Positions 1-8,195 of a DNA stretch of 64,000 nucleotides are shown here, in pieces. The DNA comes from Calothrix brevissima NIES-22. GTDB taxonomy: Bacteria > Cyanobacteriota > Cyanobacteriia > Cyanobacteriales > Nostocaceae. The stretch covers positions 3,099,083 to 3,163,082 of the forward strand of contig NZ_AP018207.1 of the NCBI RefSeq assembly GCF_002367995.1. The letters run 5' to 3'. The notes beneath the pieces were generated by a model. It did not search any database, was not told the origin of the DNA, and saw only the letters and a program-made list of their open reading frames with translations. Position numbers and translations under genes: made by a program. Positions within the stretch are counted from its first letter, which is position 1; every line of letters starts with the position of its first letter.

Positions 1-714
1 AAAAACACCTAAACTATAAGGATTATCCTGCATCCGTTCTGCAACTTGCTCTTGTTCAAATTGTCTGACTTCTTCTCGTGGCTTATCTGTTTTAAAAAAG
101 TCTACAACTAAAACTGTTCTGTGATGATTTGTATAATTATGTGGACAATGGGGATAGCTATGATCTAACACCATAAATTCCCCCTCATGCCAATAAAGCT
201 GATCGTGACATATTTTCATCGCAATATCTCCCTCAGGGACAATCAAACCTAAATAGCCACGATTCATGTGAGGGTTATAGTTTACATGGAGTTTAATATC
301 CAAACCTGGATGGAATGTCCCAAAATATGCATTTCTGATGATATTATCGTTGGTAAAATTTACTTTTTCTATGACCTTAGTTAAATTGAGAAAATATTTC
401 TCTCTTAAAGCCAGTGCTTTTTTTGCTGCCTCATCTGTTCCATAATCAGGATATTGGATTTGATGCAATTTAATATATTCGTCAATCAATAAACCTTGAA
501 ATAAAATTCCAAAAGCACTGTATTTTGAATTACCCTTAGTTTTAATAGTTTTACTCTTAGGCCCTAAAACATCGTAAGTGAATTTCAACTCCTCATTTGA
601 TGCATGATTAATAAAGTATGTAAACTCATCTCTAATCACTTGCCAGTTATCTTGTAAGCTTTTGAGAAAAGGAAATTGCTGGGGATTGAGATGATATTCA
701 TTAAAATTTTCCAT
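1..714 (-). CDS. Aspartyl/asparaginyl beta-hydroxylase-like protein (partial, 3' end outside window)
   Basis: An open frame of 238 codons runs from an ATG at 712-714 to the window edge, so the C-terminus is missing. The start follows a good ribosome site (GAGGAG about 8 nt upstream). The visible protein resembles the Asp/Asn beta-hydroxylase family of Fe(II)/2-oxoglutarate dioxygenases. It has an HVNYNPHMNRG segment near residue 140, then DHSYPHCPHNY and an HHRTVLVVDFF strand near residue 205, fitting the family's pattern of two metal histidines and a late arginine. The family hydroxylates Asp/Asn side chains of proteins or small peptides; the substrate here cannot be told. The upstream gene fragments on the opposite strand look unrelated to it. 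Confidence 0.65.
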   Translation of the reverse strand, partial: MENFNEYHLNPQQFPFLKSLQDNWQVIRDEFTYFINHASNEELKFTYDVLGPKSKTIKTKGNSKYSAFGILFQGLLIDEYIKLHQIQYPDYGTDEAAKKALALREKYFLNLTKVIEKVNFTNDNIIRNAYFGTFHPGLDIKLHVNYNPHMNRGYLGLIVPEGDIAMKICHDQLYWHEGEFMVLDHSYPHCPHNYTNHHRTVLVVDFFKTDKPREEVRQFEQEQVAERMQDNPYSLGVF

Positions 715-906
715 TGTCTTTGCTCCTCAACCAAATATGTTATTTTTTTTATATGGATTGTTATAAACTTTTATCTCAGTATTAAGGTTAATGCAACATG
801 ATTTACTAATATAATTTTAAGTATTAATTTAAGAAAGAATGAATGAAAAATATTGTTTACTTTTGAGTCATAATAATTAAAATTGTTTGTTTATATCTAT
901 AATAAC

Positions 907-1047
907 ATGATTCAAACTACTCTGAACTTCAAAAACCTGGAAAATACTATCAATCCTGTAACTTTTCATCCGCGTTTTGGTTGGTTGAAAAAAGGATTTG
1001 ATGCAGCTAAGAGAAATTCATACAGCTTACGATCGCTTATTGAGTGA
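907..1047 (+). pseudogene. N-terminal fragment of a DUF4007-like protein
   Basis: An ATG at 907 opens 46 codons. The segment HPRFGWLKKGFDAAKR (about residues 21-36) resembles the start of DUF4007 proteins, which occur beside PAPS-reductase-like and ATPase genes in Dnd/BREX-type defence operons. Similarity appears to stop near nucleotide 1010, and the frame ends at 1045-1047. In another frame the DNA continues immediately as the C-terminal part of an unrelated protein, so this looks like one side of a deletion junction. The DUF4007 assignment rests on motif recall only. Confidence 0.5.
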
Positions 1048-1623
1048 TTGTCAAAAACTGATTTATGAAGCCTTTGGTGTAAGAAGTCAGGAAACAAAAC
1101 TTAGGGAAGATTTGCGAGTCAGGGCGAATTATTTAGCAGGGAAATGTATTGAGCCGCTACTAAAACGCTTTATTTGTGCTGCATCGGATGAAAGCAAGAG
1201 TGATTCTCAGTGGTTGGAAGCATTGGTGATGATTGTCGCGGATAAACCTGCTGAATCTTGGACGGATGATGATGCGATCGCCTTTGAGATGAAGTTAGCT
1301 GATTTGGTGCGACGGTTTAAAAATCTGGAAGCTTTACAAAAGGAAGTAGCCGCCAAAGGGGAAGGTTTTGAAGCGCGACGAATTACCATGACTCGTCCCG
1401 ATGGTCAGGAAATCCATCAAATGGTATGGGTAGATCATGGGAGAGAATCGCAGGTTGAGCAGATTGTTGATAAAATTCTGGCGGAATACCAGACGATCAG
1501 CAGTTACGCCAAGCAATTTTGGCAAAGTTAAGCGAACGGATTTTAAATCCCGATGTGGGAGAAGGGGTGACGAAGATTCAGGAAAAGCGAACTGATGAAA
1601 TGAACAAGAAAAAGTTAGGATAA
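1001..1623 (+). pseudogene. C-terminal remnant of an unassigned large protein, frameshifted near its end
   Basis: The open frame starts right after an in-frame TGA at 986-988 and has no ribosome site, so the N-terminus is missing. The roughly 170 visible residues are charged and helical (for example FEMKLADLVRRFKNLEAL) and look like the C-terminal region of a larger protein, possibly the ATPase of the operon that carried DUF4007; I cannot name the family. The annotated frame stops at 1531. From about 1495 a different frame continues convincingly (QQLRQAILAKLSERILNP) to a TAA at 1621-1623, which indicates a frameshift. Both defects argue against function. Confidence 0.55.
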
Positions 1624-1626
1624 ACA

Positions 1627-1659
1627 AGATCCCCGACTTCTTCAAGAAGTCGGGGATCT
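1627..1659. repeat. 33-bp perfect palindrome, copy 1
   Basis: Two 16-nt arms (AGATCCCCGACTTCTT and its complement) surround one central base. The same sequence with identical flanks recurs at 32766-32798. It could form a strong hairpin and may also terminate transcription of the remnant upstream. No T-tract follows. Confidence 0.85.
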
Positions 1660-1750
1660 GAACCTCTCAAATTTACTGTTAATTCATCGGAAAAGTTAGG
1701 TTCAAAATCTTGACCGTGGTGAGTGGCTGTATTTAATTTTGAATTTTGAT

Positions 1751-1981
1751 ATGAAACAAATTATCCTTGCAGAACTTCCCGAAACCGTTCAAAACCTAAT
1801 TAACCAAGCCCAAAAAACAGGTGAAACCCTGACTATCATCCAAAATGGTGTCCCCTTCGCCATCATTTCCCCCATTCCAAAAAAATCTCTCTTAGAAACC
1901 CTTTCCACTCTTGAACCATTGGACGAAGACTTTCCCGATGTGGACGAAGGATTATTACCCTTAGATGATATCGATTTATAA
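1751..1981 (+). CDS. Type II antitoxin, VapB/Phd-like
   Basis: A 76-residue protein starting MKQIILAELPE. The frame is open back to a TTG at 1739, but the ATG at 1751 matches the family's usual start. An N-terminal strand-helix portion (LTIIQNGVPFAIISPIP) resembles the Phd/YefM-type DNA-binding fold, and the acidic tail (LDEDFPDVDEGLLPLDDIDL) is typical of the toxin-neutralising part. Such proteins repress their own operon and neutralise the partner toxin. The partner starts 2 nt downstream but is broken, so this appears to be an orphan antitoxin that may still protect against related VapC toxins. It sits inside a region of gene fragments. Confidence 0.7.
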   Translation: MKQIILAELPETVQNLINQAQKTGETLTIIQNGVPFAIISPIPKKSLLETLSTLEPLDEDFPDVDEGLLPLDDIDL

Positions 1982-1983
1982 AA

Positions 1984-2133
1984 ATGAGTTATTTATACTT
2001 GTTAGATACAAACATTATTTCCGAACTAATTAAAAACCCTAGAGGAGTGATATTTTCCAAAATTAAAAGCGTCGGAGAAGATACAGTTTGTACAAGTATT
2101 ATCGTAAATGTTTCCAGTATTTGTGGTATTTGA
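1984..2133 (+). pseudogene. Truncated VapC-type PIN-domain toxin
   Basis: An ATG 2 nt after the antitoxin stop opens 49 codons. YLLDTNIISELIKN (about residues 4-17) is the PIN-domain opening with its first acidic metal ligand. The similarity ends near residue 41 (CTSIIV), after which unrelated codons lead to a TGA at 2131-2133. Full VapC proteins have about 130 residues with further acidic ligands, so this one should lack ribonuclease activity. The gene was probably cut when the region to its right was rearranged. Confidence 0.7.
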
Positions 2134-2307
2134 TGTATGGCGACAATTGCTGTCCGTAGTGCATCTGGGAGAAAATGTACTCCTGATAACCAATCTGATT
2201 TTTGTACAGTGCTAAAGCTAGATAATCTAGTTTCGATTAATCAATCAGCCGCTAATGATTTTATTAAACTATATTTAGGCAATTTAACAGTAATTAAAAA
2301 TCCAATA

Positions 2308-3438
2308 ATGAGTCAAGATTTACCAGTATCAGACCAAGTTAATGTTACAGTTTTAGCGCAAATTTTTAAGGATACTACAAATTCATATAAATACTTATAT
2401 TTTTTATCTTTATTAGATATTCTCAAAAGAAGGAATTTTGATACTTTATCAAGTATCAGCTTTCGGGAAATTATTGTTGAAATGCTAGCAAATGCTTGGT
2501 ATCCTCACAATTATTTTCAACTCTCGTTTGGGAAACAAGACCAAATTGCTAATAAATTAGATACTCTTGAATTAGAAATTACAGAACCAATTTTAAAATT
2601 TATAGATACCGATAAAAAACTTTTACGTAATACTATTAACAATCAAAATATTGACGATATTATTAGTGATATTAATCGCTATGTTTCCTATCGCTTAATT
2701 CGTCCCTTCTTTTCTCAAGAAACCAGAGGAATAAAAGATTATGATGTTAATCCATCTATCATTAATTTAGCTAATAGCCAATTTGATAGTAAAAAGCCGT
2801 TATACAGTTTTAATGCTGAAGACCAAAAAAATTGTAACGCCATTATTTTACATCCAGATTGGATTCAGTATTTAGAAAAAAATTACACAATAGTTAAGGG
2901 CTGGGCATCTTGGGAATGGTTAAATTATATGCAACAAAGAAACCCCAGCACCCCTAATGTGGTTAATAAAATATTTATGCCACAACAAAGAGATTCCTTA
3001 ACGAATCAAACTAAATATTGGAAAACTATTTTAAATTATCAAGATATTGAATGTATTTATTCTCAAGTTAAATTACAAAAAGATGAAATTTCCTTAGATC
3101 ATTATCTGCCTTGGTCATTTGTAGCACACGATCAGCTATGGAATTTGATTCCAACTACAAAATCTGCTAACTCTTCTAAATCTAATAATTTACCATCTGA
3201 GAAATATTTTAATAGTTTTGTCGAATTGCAACATATCGGTTTAACTATTGCCTATCAAAATATATCTCAAAGTCAATGGTTAAAATATACTGAGTCATTT
3301 GTATCTGAATTAAAAGTGAGTCAATCAAATGATTTATTAAATTTAGAAATCTTGAGAAATGCTTATCAAATAACAACCCTACCTTTAATTTCTTTAGCAA
3401 CAATGCAAGGTTTTAGCCCTGATTGGGTTTACGCCTGA
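2308..3438 (+). CDS. HNH endonuclease-domain protein
   Basis: A 376-residue protein whose C-terminal part carries an HNH-type nuclease signature: LDHYLPWSF followed by WNLIPTTKSANSSKSNNLP (about residues 262-305). The DH pair and later Asn residues are the expected metal and catalytic positions. The frame is open back to 2137, but residues before MSQDLPVSDQ look like junction debris, and the region from TTNSYKYLYFLSLLDIL onward looks like the genuine N-terminal domain, so I chose the ATG at 2308; the RBS is poor for either start. Its stop lies 6 nt before the start of the cysteine desulfurase remnant, suggesting one operon. HNH proteins of this kind are found with modification/defence systems. 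Whether it is still expressed is unknown. Confidence 0.6.
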   Translation: MSQDLPVSDQVNVTVLAQIFKDTTNSYKYLYFLSLLDILKRRNFDTLSSISFREIIVEMLANAWYPHNYFQLSFGKQDQIANKLDTLELEITEPILKFIDTDKKLLRNTINNQNIDDIISDINRYVSYRLIRPFFSQETRGIKDYDVNPSIINLANSQFDSKKPLYSFNAEDQKNCNAIILHPDWIQYLEKNYTIVKGWASWEWLNYMQQRNPSTPNVVNKIFMPQQRDSLTNQTKYWKTILNYQDIECIYSQVKLQKDEISLDHYLPWSFVAHDQLWNLIPTTKSANSSKSNNLPSEKYFNSFVELQHIGLTIAYQNISQSQWLKYTESFVSELKVSQSNDLLNLEILRNAYQITTLPLISLATMQGFSPDWVYA

Positions 3439-3444
3439 GAAAGA

Positions 3445-4314
3445 ATGAACCGACTTTATTGCAATCCTATTTGAGTTGTGAAAATATTTTTAAAAGGACT
3501 AGCGGAAATTATTTTGTTAAAAGTCAATCAACAAGCGCAGATAGATTTAGAACATCTGGAAAAAGTCTGTGCTGATGGTGCTTCCTTACTTTGTGTGATG
3601 GCTGCTAATAATGAAGTAGGGACAATTTACCCCATAGAAAAAATTGGCGCAATCGCATCTTCTCACAATATCCCTTTTTTATGTGATGCTTCCCAAGCAG
3701 GCGGGAAAATTCCCCTTAATTTTCAAGACTGGGGTATTACTTATCTCGCAATTTCTGGACATAAACTTTATGCACCTAAAGGCGTTGGTGCGTTAGTAGT
3801 GAGAAACGGTGTTCATCTGCAACCGATGATTTACGGTGGTGGACATCAACAGCGAATGCGATCGGGTACGCTGAATGTACCGGGAATAGTTGGGTTAGGG
3901 GAAGCTTGTAAATTGAGACAGTTGGAGATGGAAGTAGATGAAACTGCGATCGCACTTTTACGAAATCATCTGCAAAACTCACTCCAAGGGCAAATTCCTG
4001 ATTTAGTGGTGAATGGAAACTTAAACAACCGTTTATCAGGTAACTTACATATTTCTATCCCCAGCATCCCTAATAGTGCCATGATAGCAAGAGTGCGCCA
4101 TCAGTTAGCCATATCTACAGGTGCGGCTTGTTCATCTGGTGTTGTGGCTCCATCTCACGTTTTACAAGCGATGAACTTGCCAGATAATATCATTGAGGGA
4201 GCTTTAAGAATTGGTATTGGTAAATTTACAGCCAAAGCAGAAATCGCAAAAGCATCTTTTCTGATCATCAATGCAGTCAAAGAAATTCATCAACTTCTCT
4301 CACAAGACTGCTAA
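3445..4314 (+). pseudogene. Cysteine desulfurase (IscS/NifS/DndA family) with internal deletion and in-frame stop
   Basis: The ATG at 3445, preceded by GAGAAAGA, begins MNRLYC, as in family members, but a TGA follows at 3472-3474 in the same frame. The next 278 codons match the rest of a cysteine desulfurase: NNEVGTIYPI, the PLP-lysine site ISGHKLYAPKGVGAL and the active-site cysteine loop STGAACSSG. About 110-130 residues between the first few codons and the NNEVG region, including the ATEH-type PLP-stacking His, are missing compared with the usual 380-400. Such enzymes supply persulfide sulfur, including to DNA phosphorothioation as DndA. A product initiated at the GTG at 3478 would lack part of the PLP pocket, so loss of function is likely. 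Confidence 0.75.
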
Positions 4315-4582
4315 CAAAATTAAAGAAACGAAAGAGCGATCGCACTATAGTAGAGTAGTTATCACAGTCAAAAGATTAGTTGCCAAAGTTCTCAAATCTG
4401 GACTTGTACAATATTTGTATTTAGGAGTCGTTAAAAATAAGTTGAACAATTTAATATTTGTAGTGCGGGCATCTTGCCCGCGCGAGCAAGATGCTCGCAC
4501 TACTTATTTTTACTTGATGCCTTAGATAGTCTTTGATTATTAAAACTTAAGGCTCTGTACTCATTTTTATGTGAGGTCTATT
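4315..4582. other. Intergenic region with one palindromic repeat
   Basis: Apart from the hairpin repeat at 4460-4503 and a HIP1-type site near 4338, I see only AT-rich sequence that probably contains the promoter of the amidohydrolase. An open frame across 4271-4525 overlaps the desulfurase and the repeat and is not a gene. Confidence 0.6.
4460..4503. repeat. GTAGTGCGGGCATCTTG hairpin element, copy 1
   Basis: Inverted arms GTAGTGC(G)GGCATCTTG and CAAGATGCTCGCACTAC. Related copies lie at 15460-15515 and, more diverged, at 11583-11664, so it belongs to a dispersed palindromic family. Confidence 0.8.
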
Positions 4583-6058
4583 GTGTCTGAATCTTCTTTA
4601 TTAGATAAAATTATCAAGAATGTGCGCGTAGTTCGTCCCCACAATGATACTGTCGAACTATTAGATTTAGGGATTAAGGATGGCAAGTTTACCCAAATTG
4701 CGCCTAATATTAGCCCAGACCAAGCCAAAGAAGTATTTGATGCTCAAAATCTGCTAGGCTTTCCTGGGGTGGTAGATGCTCACATGCATATCGGTATCTA
4801 CCAACCCTTAGATAAAGATGCGCTGACTGAAAGTAAAGCAGCTGCAATGGGAGGTGTGACTACCAGCCTCAATTACATCCGTACTGGGCAATATTATCTC
4901 AACAAAGGCGGCTCCTATCAAGATTTTTTCCCAGAAGTATTAGCCTTATCTGTAGGTAACTTTTTTGTCGATTACAGTTATCACATTGCACCTATAGCCA
5001 GTCAGCATATTGAAGAAATACCCCTACTTTATGAAAAGTTTGGTGTATCTTCCTTTAAAATCTTCATGTTTTATGGTGGTTATGGCTTGCATGGTTTATC
5101 AGACCAACAAAACCTCTTTTTAATGATCAATAAAGAAGAGAGGTATGATTTCGCTCATTTTGAATTTATTATGCGTGGTCTAACACGTTTAATAGAAGCA
5201 CATCCAGAAGCGAGAGAAACTATTAGCTTAAGTTTGCATTGTGAAATTGCAGAAATTCTCAATGCTTATACAAAAATAGTCGAAAATGATTCCAGTCTTA
5301 GCGGACTACAGGCTTATAGCGCAGCGCGTCCACCCCATTCTGAAGGTTTAGCAATATGTATTGCTTCTTATTTAGCCCATGAAACAAATTGTGCCAATAT
5401 CAATTTATTACATCTGAGTTCGCGCAAAGCAATGGAAGCAGCTTTAACAATGCAAACTGCTTTTCCACATATTAATTTTCGCCGTGAAGTTACTGTTGGA
5501 CATTTATTATTAGATGTTGATACTCCTAATGGTACTTGGGCGAAAGTTAATCCACCAATCCGTCCTCGTGCTGATGTGGAATATTTATGGCAAGCAGTAC
5601 TCAATAATCAAGTAGATTGGATAGTCAGCGATCATGCTTGCTGTTCTGCTGAACAAAAACGCAGTGCAAAATATCCAGATAATATTTGGTTAGCAAAATC
5701 TGGTTTTGGCGGTACAGAATATTTACTTTCTGGGGTATTAAGTGAAGGTAGTAAGCGAGGAATGTCTTATAACCAGATGGCTAAATTATTATCCTGGAAC
5801 CCGTCGCGGCGTTTTGGTGTGTTAGCAAAAGGGGATATTGCTATTGGTTATGATGCTGATTTAGTATTAGTAAATCCCCATGAAAGCTTTATAGTGAAAG
5901 CGGCTGAATCAGAATCACAACAGGGTTATACACCATTTGAAGGTGTAGAATTAACTGGAAAAGTCAAGAGTACATTTTTACGCGGCAACCTAATTTACCA
6001 CAATGGACAGGTATTAGGTTCACCTACTGGACGTTATTTAAAACGTTACCATTCTTGA
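4583..6058 (+). CDS. Amidohydrolase of the dihydropyrimidinase/hydantoinase/dihydroorotase family
   Basis: A 491-residue cyclic-amidohydrolase. It shows the metal-binding DAHMHIG pair near residues 67-69, a lysine in SSFKIFMFYGG near residue 159 that fits the carboxylated bridging lysine, LHCE and LLHLSS histidines, and VSDHACC supplying the catalytic Asp. The C-terminal GYDADLVLVNP is the family's returning small domain. Enzymes of this group open cyclic amides such as hydantoin, dihydropyrimidines, dihydroorotate or allantoin; the substrate is not evident. I chose the GTG at 4583 because GAGG lies 6 nt upstream, rather than the in-frame GTG at 4571. An alpha/beta-hydrolase-fold gene follows in the same direction. 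Confidence 0.8.
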   Translation: MSESSLLDKIIKNVRVVRPHNDTVELLDLGIKDGKFTQIAPNISPDQAKEVFDAQNLLGFPGVVDAHMHIGIYQPLDKDALTESKAAAMGGVTTSLNYIRTGQYYLNKGGSYQDFFPEVLALSVGNFFVDYSYHIAPIASQHIEEIPLLYEKFGVSSFKIFMFYGGYGLHGLSDQQNLFLMINKEERYDFAHFEFIMRGLTRLIEAHPEARETISLSLHCEIAEILNAYTKIVENDSSLSGLQAYSAARPPHSEGLAICIASYLAHETNCANINLLHLSSRKAMEAALTMQTAFPHINFRREVTVGHLLLDVDTPNGTWAKVNPPIRPRADVEYLWQAVLNNQVDWIVSDHACCSAEQKRSAKYPDNIWLAKSGFGGTEYLLSGVLSEGSKRGMSYNQMAKLLSWNPSRRFGVLAKGDIAIGYDADLVLVNPHESFIVKAAESESQQGYTPFEGVELTGKVKSTFLRGNLIYHNGQVLGSPTGRYLKRYHS

Positions 6059-6114
6059 ATAAAAGCATAATTCTAGAGTCTGAGGTGAATTTACCAAATT
6101 TCAGTGATAAGAAA

Positions 6115-6933
6115 ATGAGCCAACGTATCAAAAGAGCATTTTTAGACACAGAAGATGGACAAATTCTTTACCGTATTGGTGGAGAAGGCGAACCGATACT
6201 GTTACTGCACATGACTCCCCGCAGTAGTGATGAATTTAAAGAATTGATGCCTATTTTAGCGGACAAACACTTAGTAATTGCAATGGATTTAATGGGGTTA
6301 GGTGATTCTGACAAACCCCCCAGAGTTTATTCAGTTGCAGATTATGCTAAAACTGCGATCGCGCTTTTGGACGAATTAGGTATCCAAAAAACGAGCATTT
6401 TCGGGAGTCTTACAGGGGCTTATATCGCTGGAGAATTCGCAGCAGCCTATCCAAACCGTGTTGATAAACTTATTCTCTGCAATGTAATTGGATTTGACGC
6501 AGAAGAACAAGACATCATTATTAAGAGATATTCTCAAGGGTATCACATTAAAGAAGACGGCTCCCATTTGATGGAACAATGGTTATCTCGCATCAATTAC
6601 ATCGGAAACGGTGAGTTAAATCACCGTTGCGTTTTAGATGATTTAAAGTGCTTTGGTTCTCCTATATATCCAGGTTTAGCAGCAGGAAACTATTTTCTTT
6701 TGGCTGAAGAAAGATTTCGATTAATTAAATGTCCGACTCTGATTTTGTCAGGAGAAAAAGCATTAGAACCATTAGAAAAATATAGTTTAGCTAAAGCTGA
6801 CAATCAATCATGGACTCAGAAAGTAATTCCTCATAGTCAAAGAGTTGAACTAGAAGGTGGAACCCTTTGGATGGTGAATCAAATGGCGGCAGAAATATTC
6901 AAAATAGTAGATGATTTTCTGGAAAAAGATTAA
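6115..6933 (+). CDS. Alpha/beta-hydrolase-fold protein with degenerate active site (paralogue 1)
   Basis: A 272-residue alpha/beta-hydrolase-fold protein starting MSQRIKRAFLDTEDGQILYR, which aligns with the start of the paralogue at 8196-9005. The frame extends back to 6055, but that start would overlap the upstream stop and lacks paralogue support. The nucleophile elbow reads FGSLTGAYIAGEFA, so the usual GxSxG serine is replaced by Leu. The acid position is GEKALEPL, without Asp. The late histidine is absent (GGTLWMVNQM). A classic Ser-Asp-His hydrolase activity is therefore unlikely; ligand binding or another activity is possible. It lies just downstream of the amidohydrolase and probably shares its transcript. 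Confidence 0.7.
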   Translation: MSQRIKRAFLDTEDGQILYRIGGEGEPILLLHMTPRSSDEFKELMPILADKHLVIAMDLMGLGDSDKPPRVYSVADYAKTAIALLDELGIQKTSIFGSLTGAYIAGEFAAAYPNRVDKLILCNVIGFDAEEQDIIIKRYSQGYHIKEDGSHLMEQWLSRINYIGNGELNHRCVLDDLKCFGSPIYPGLAAGNYFLLAEERFRLIKCPTLILSGEKALEPLEKYSLAKADNQSWTQKVIPHSQRVELEGGTLWMVNQMAAEIFKIVDDFLEKD

Positions 6934-7050
6934 GTACATAAAAATAAATGTAGTAGCGCATCTAGTCTAATTTGTTGGGTTCAAAAAATGGAAATGCCAT
7001 TATTGCAGAATAATATCATTAATCAACCAAACATTTTAAGGTTGCCGCAC

Positions 7051-7184
7051 TAAGTAAGTCGGTGGAAAAAAACCAAACTATGTTATGAAACGTAAACTGG
7101 CTTGAAACCCTTACCAATGACAAATGACAAATGACAAATGACAGTCCTCGCCAGTTATGTTTAATTGCACCGCCCTACTTACTA
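7051..7184. repeat. Hairpin element with embedded heptamer array, copy A
   Basis: The ends are imperfect inverted repeats (AAGTAAGTCGGTG against CACCGCCCTACTTACT). Inner arms AACGTAAACTGG and CCAGTTATGTTT are also inverted, and between them lies a run of TGACAAA heptamers (about 7114-7143). Related sequences occur at 50926-51060 and, partly, at 49810-49911. The structure resembles a small non-autonomous palindromic element. It fills most of the 278-bp gap between two convergent genes. Confidence 0.7.
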
Positions 7185-7211
7185 CACTAAATGTGAATTC
7201 AAAAAATCCAC

Positions 7212-8123
7212 TTAGGTATCTCCAGGTTGATATGACAATACTGTAGCTATTTTTGATAAATCCCTATCAACACGGATCAAGAATAAGCAACCATCATCAG
7301 TTCTGTGCCAAGGGGCAATAGTAAAACTAGGAACATAACCAAAGCAATCCTTGACAAATCGAAAATCTCCAATATCACAGTATCCACCCAAGCAATATGC
7401 TTCTTCGTTGTATGATTGAATCATCGGATACTTGCCATCATAATGTGGCAATATGGCAAGCAGCCATGTTCCCCCATCATTCTTATGTTTCCTTAAAAAT
7501 TTCTTTTTTGCAACTTCAAATTGAATGGTTTCTGTTTTATTCCAAGGTGATAACTTACTATTTAATACGGGAATAAATTCATCTAATTTCGCATCTGGAT
7601 GATTATATTGATAATTTTTATATTGTGTATTCCCATTCTCCATCCAGAGAATTTCTACATCTTCATCACCCAAAACTTGCCAATCACCTAAATACACTCC
7701 GGCTGGAATAAAAGAATAGCAATGCTTTGTCATTTGCCATTCGCCAATTTGAATTTTACCTTTGAGGATAAAAATTTCTAAATCAGATGTAAATATGCCA
7801 GATGGCGCTTTAAATTGTGGTGGTAAATTAATTCTTGATGTAGAAGCGCCAAAATCATTCCATGATAACAATCTTTGGCTGCCAAATACTACTTCATCTG
7901 GCATTCCTGTGATTCGCCAATCTTGTATAGCGGGTACGTTATTTGTGTCAAAAAATTGATATTGACGCGGTACATATTCTTGAGAAATGGCTGTACATCT
8001 TCCTGATAGGTTAATGCGTCCGCTACCATCTCCACCCCAATCTTCTTTAATTGGTGCTACATTTAAAAAATTATCAACTTCGTTTTCTTGTGAGAGATTA
8101 TAATTGTTATTATCTTCACCCAT
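7212..8123 (-). CDS. Cupin-fold protein (DUF4437/ChrR-like)
   Basis: A 303-residue soluble protein with two beta-rich halves typical of a bicupin. Around residues 105-150 FILKGKIQIGEWQ, HCYSFIPAGVYLG and VEILWMENG resemble the GDW..IPAG cupin pattern. The second half has GGYCDIGDFRF and YVPSFTIAPWHRTDDGCLFLIRVD. It lies between two alpha/beta-hydrolase-fold paralogues, and the second paralogue is transcribed upstream of it on the same strand. A role in the same, unknown small-molecule pathway as the amidohydrolase is an inference from position only. No signal peptide is visible. Confidence 0.6.
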   Translation of the reverse strand: MGEDNNNYNLSQENEVDNFLNVAPIKEDWGGDGSGRINLSGRCTAISQEYVPRQYQFFDTNNVPAIQDWRITGMPDEVVFGSQRLLSWNDFGASTSRINLPPQFKAPSGIFTSDLEIFILKGKIQIGEWQMTKHCYSFIPAGVYLGDWQVLGDEDVEILWMENGNTQYKNYQYNHPDAKLDEFIPVLNSKLSPWNKTETIQFEVAKKKFLRKHKNDGGTWLLAILPHYDGKYPMIQSYNEEAYCLGGYCDIGDFRFVKDCFGYVPSFTIAPWHRTDDGCLFLIRVDRDLSKIATVLSYQPGDT

Positions 8124-8195
8124 AGCTATAAATTTTCCTGTTAACTAGCCTCTTTTGATAGTAGGTATTCTATATTATATTGTATCTACTGAACT

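Noticed and set aside
4271-4525. 84-codon + strand frame
   Set aside because: It overlaps the desulfurase end in another frame and runs through a palindromic repeat; no domain or ribosome site.
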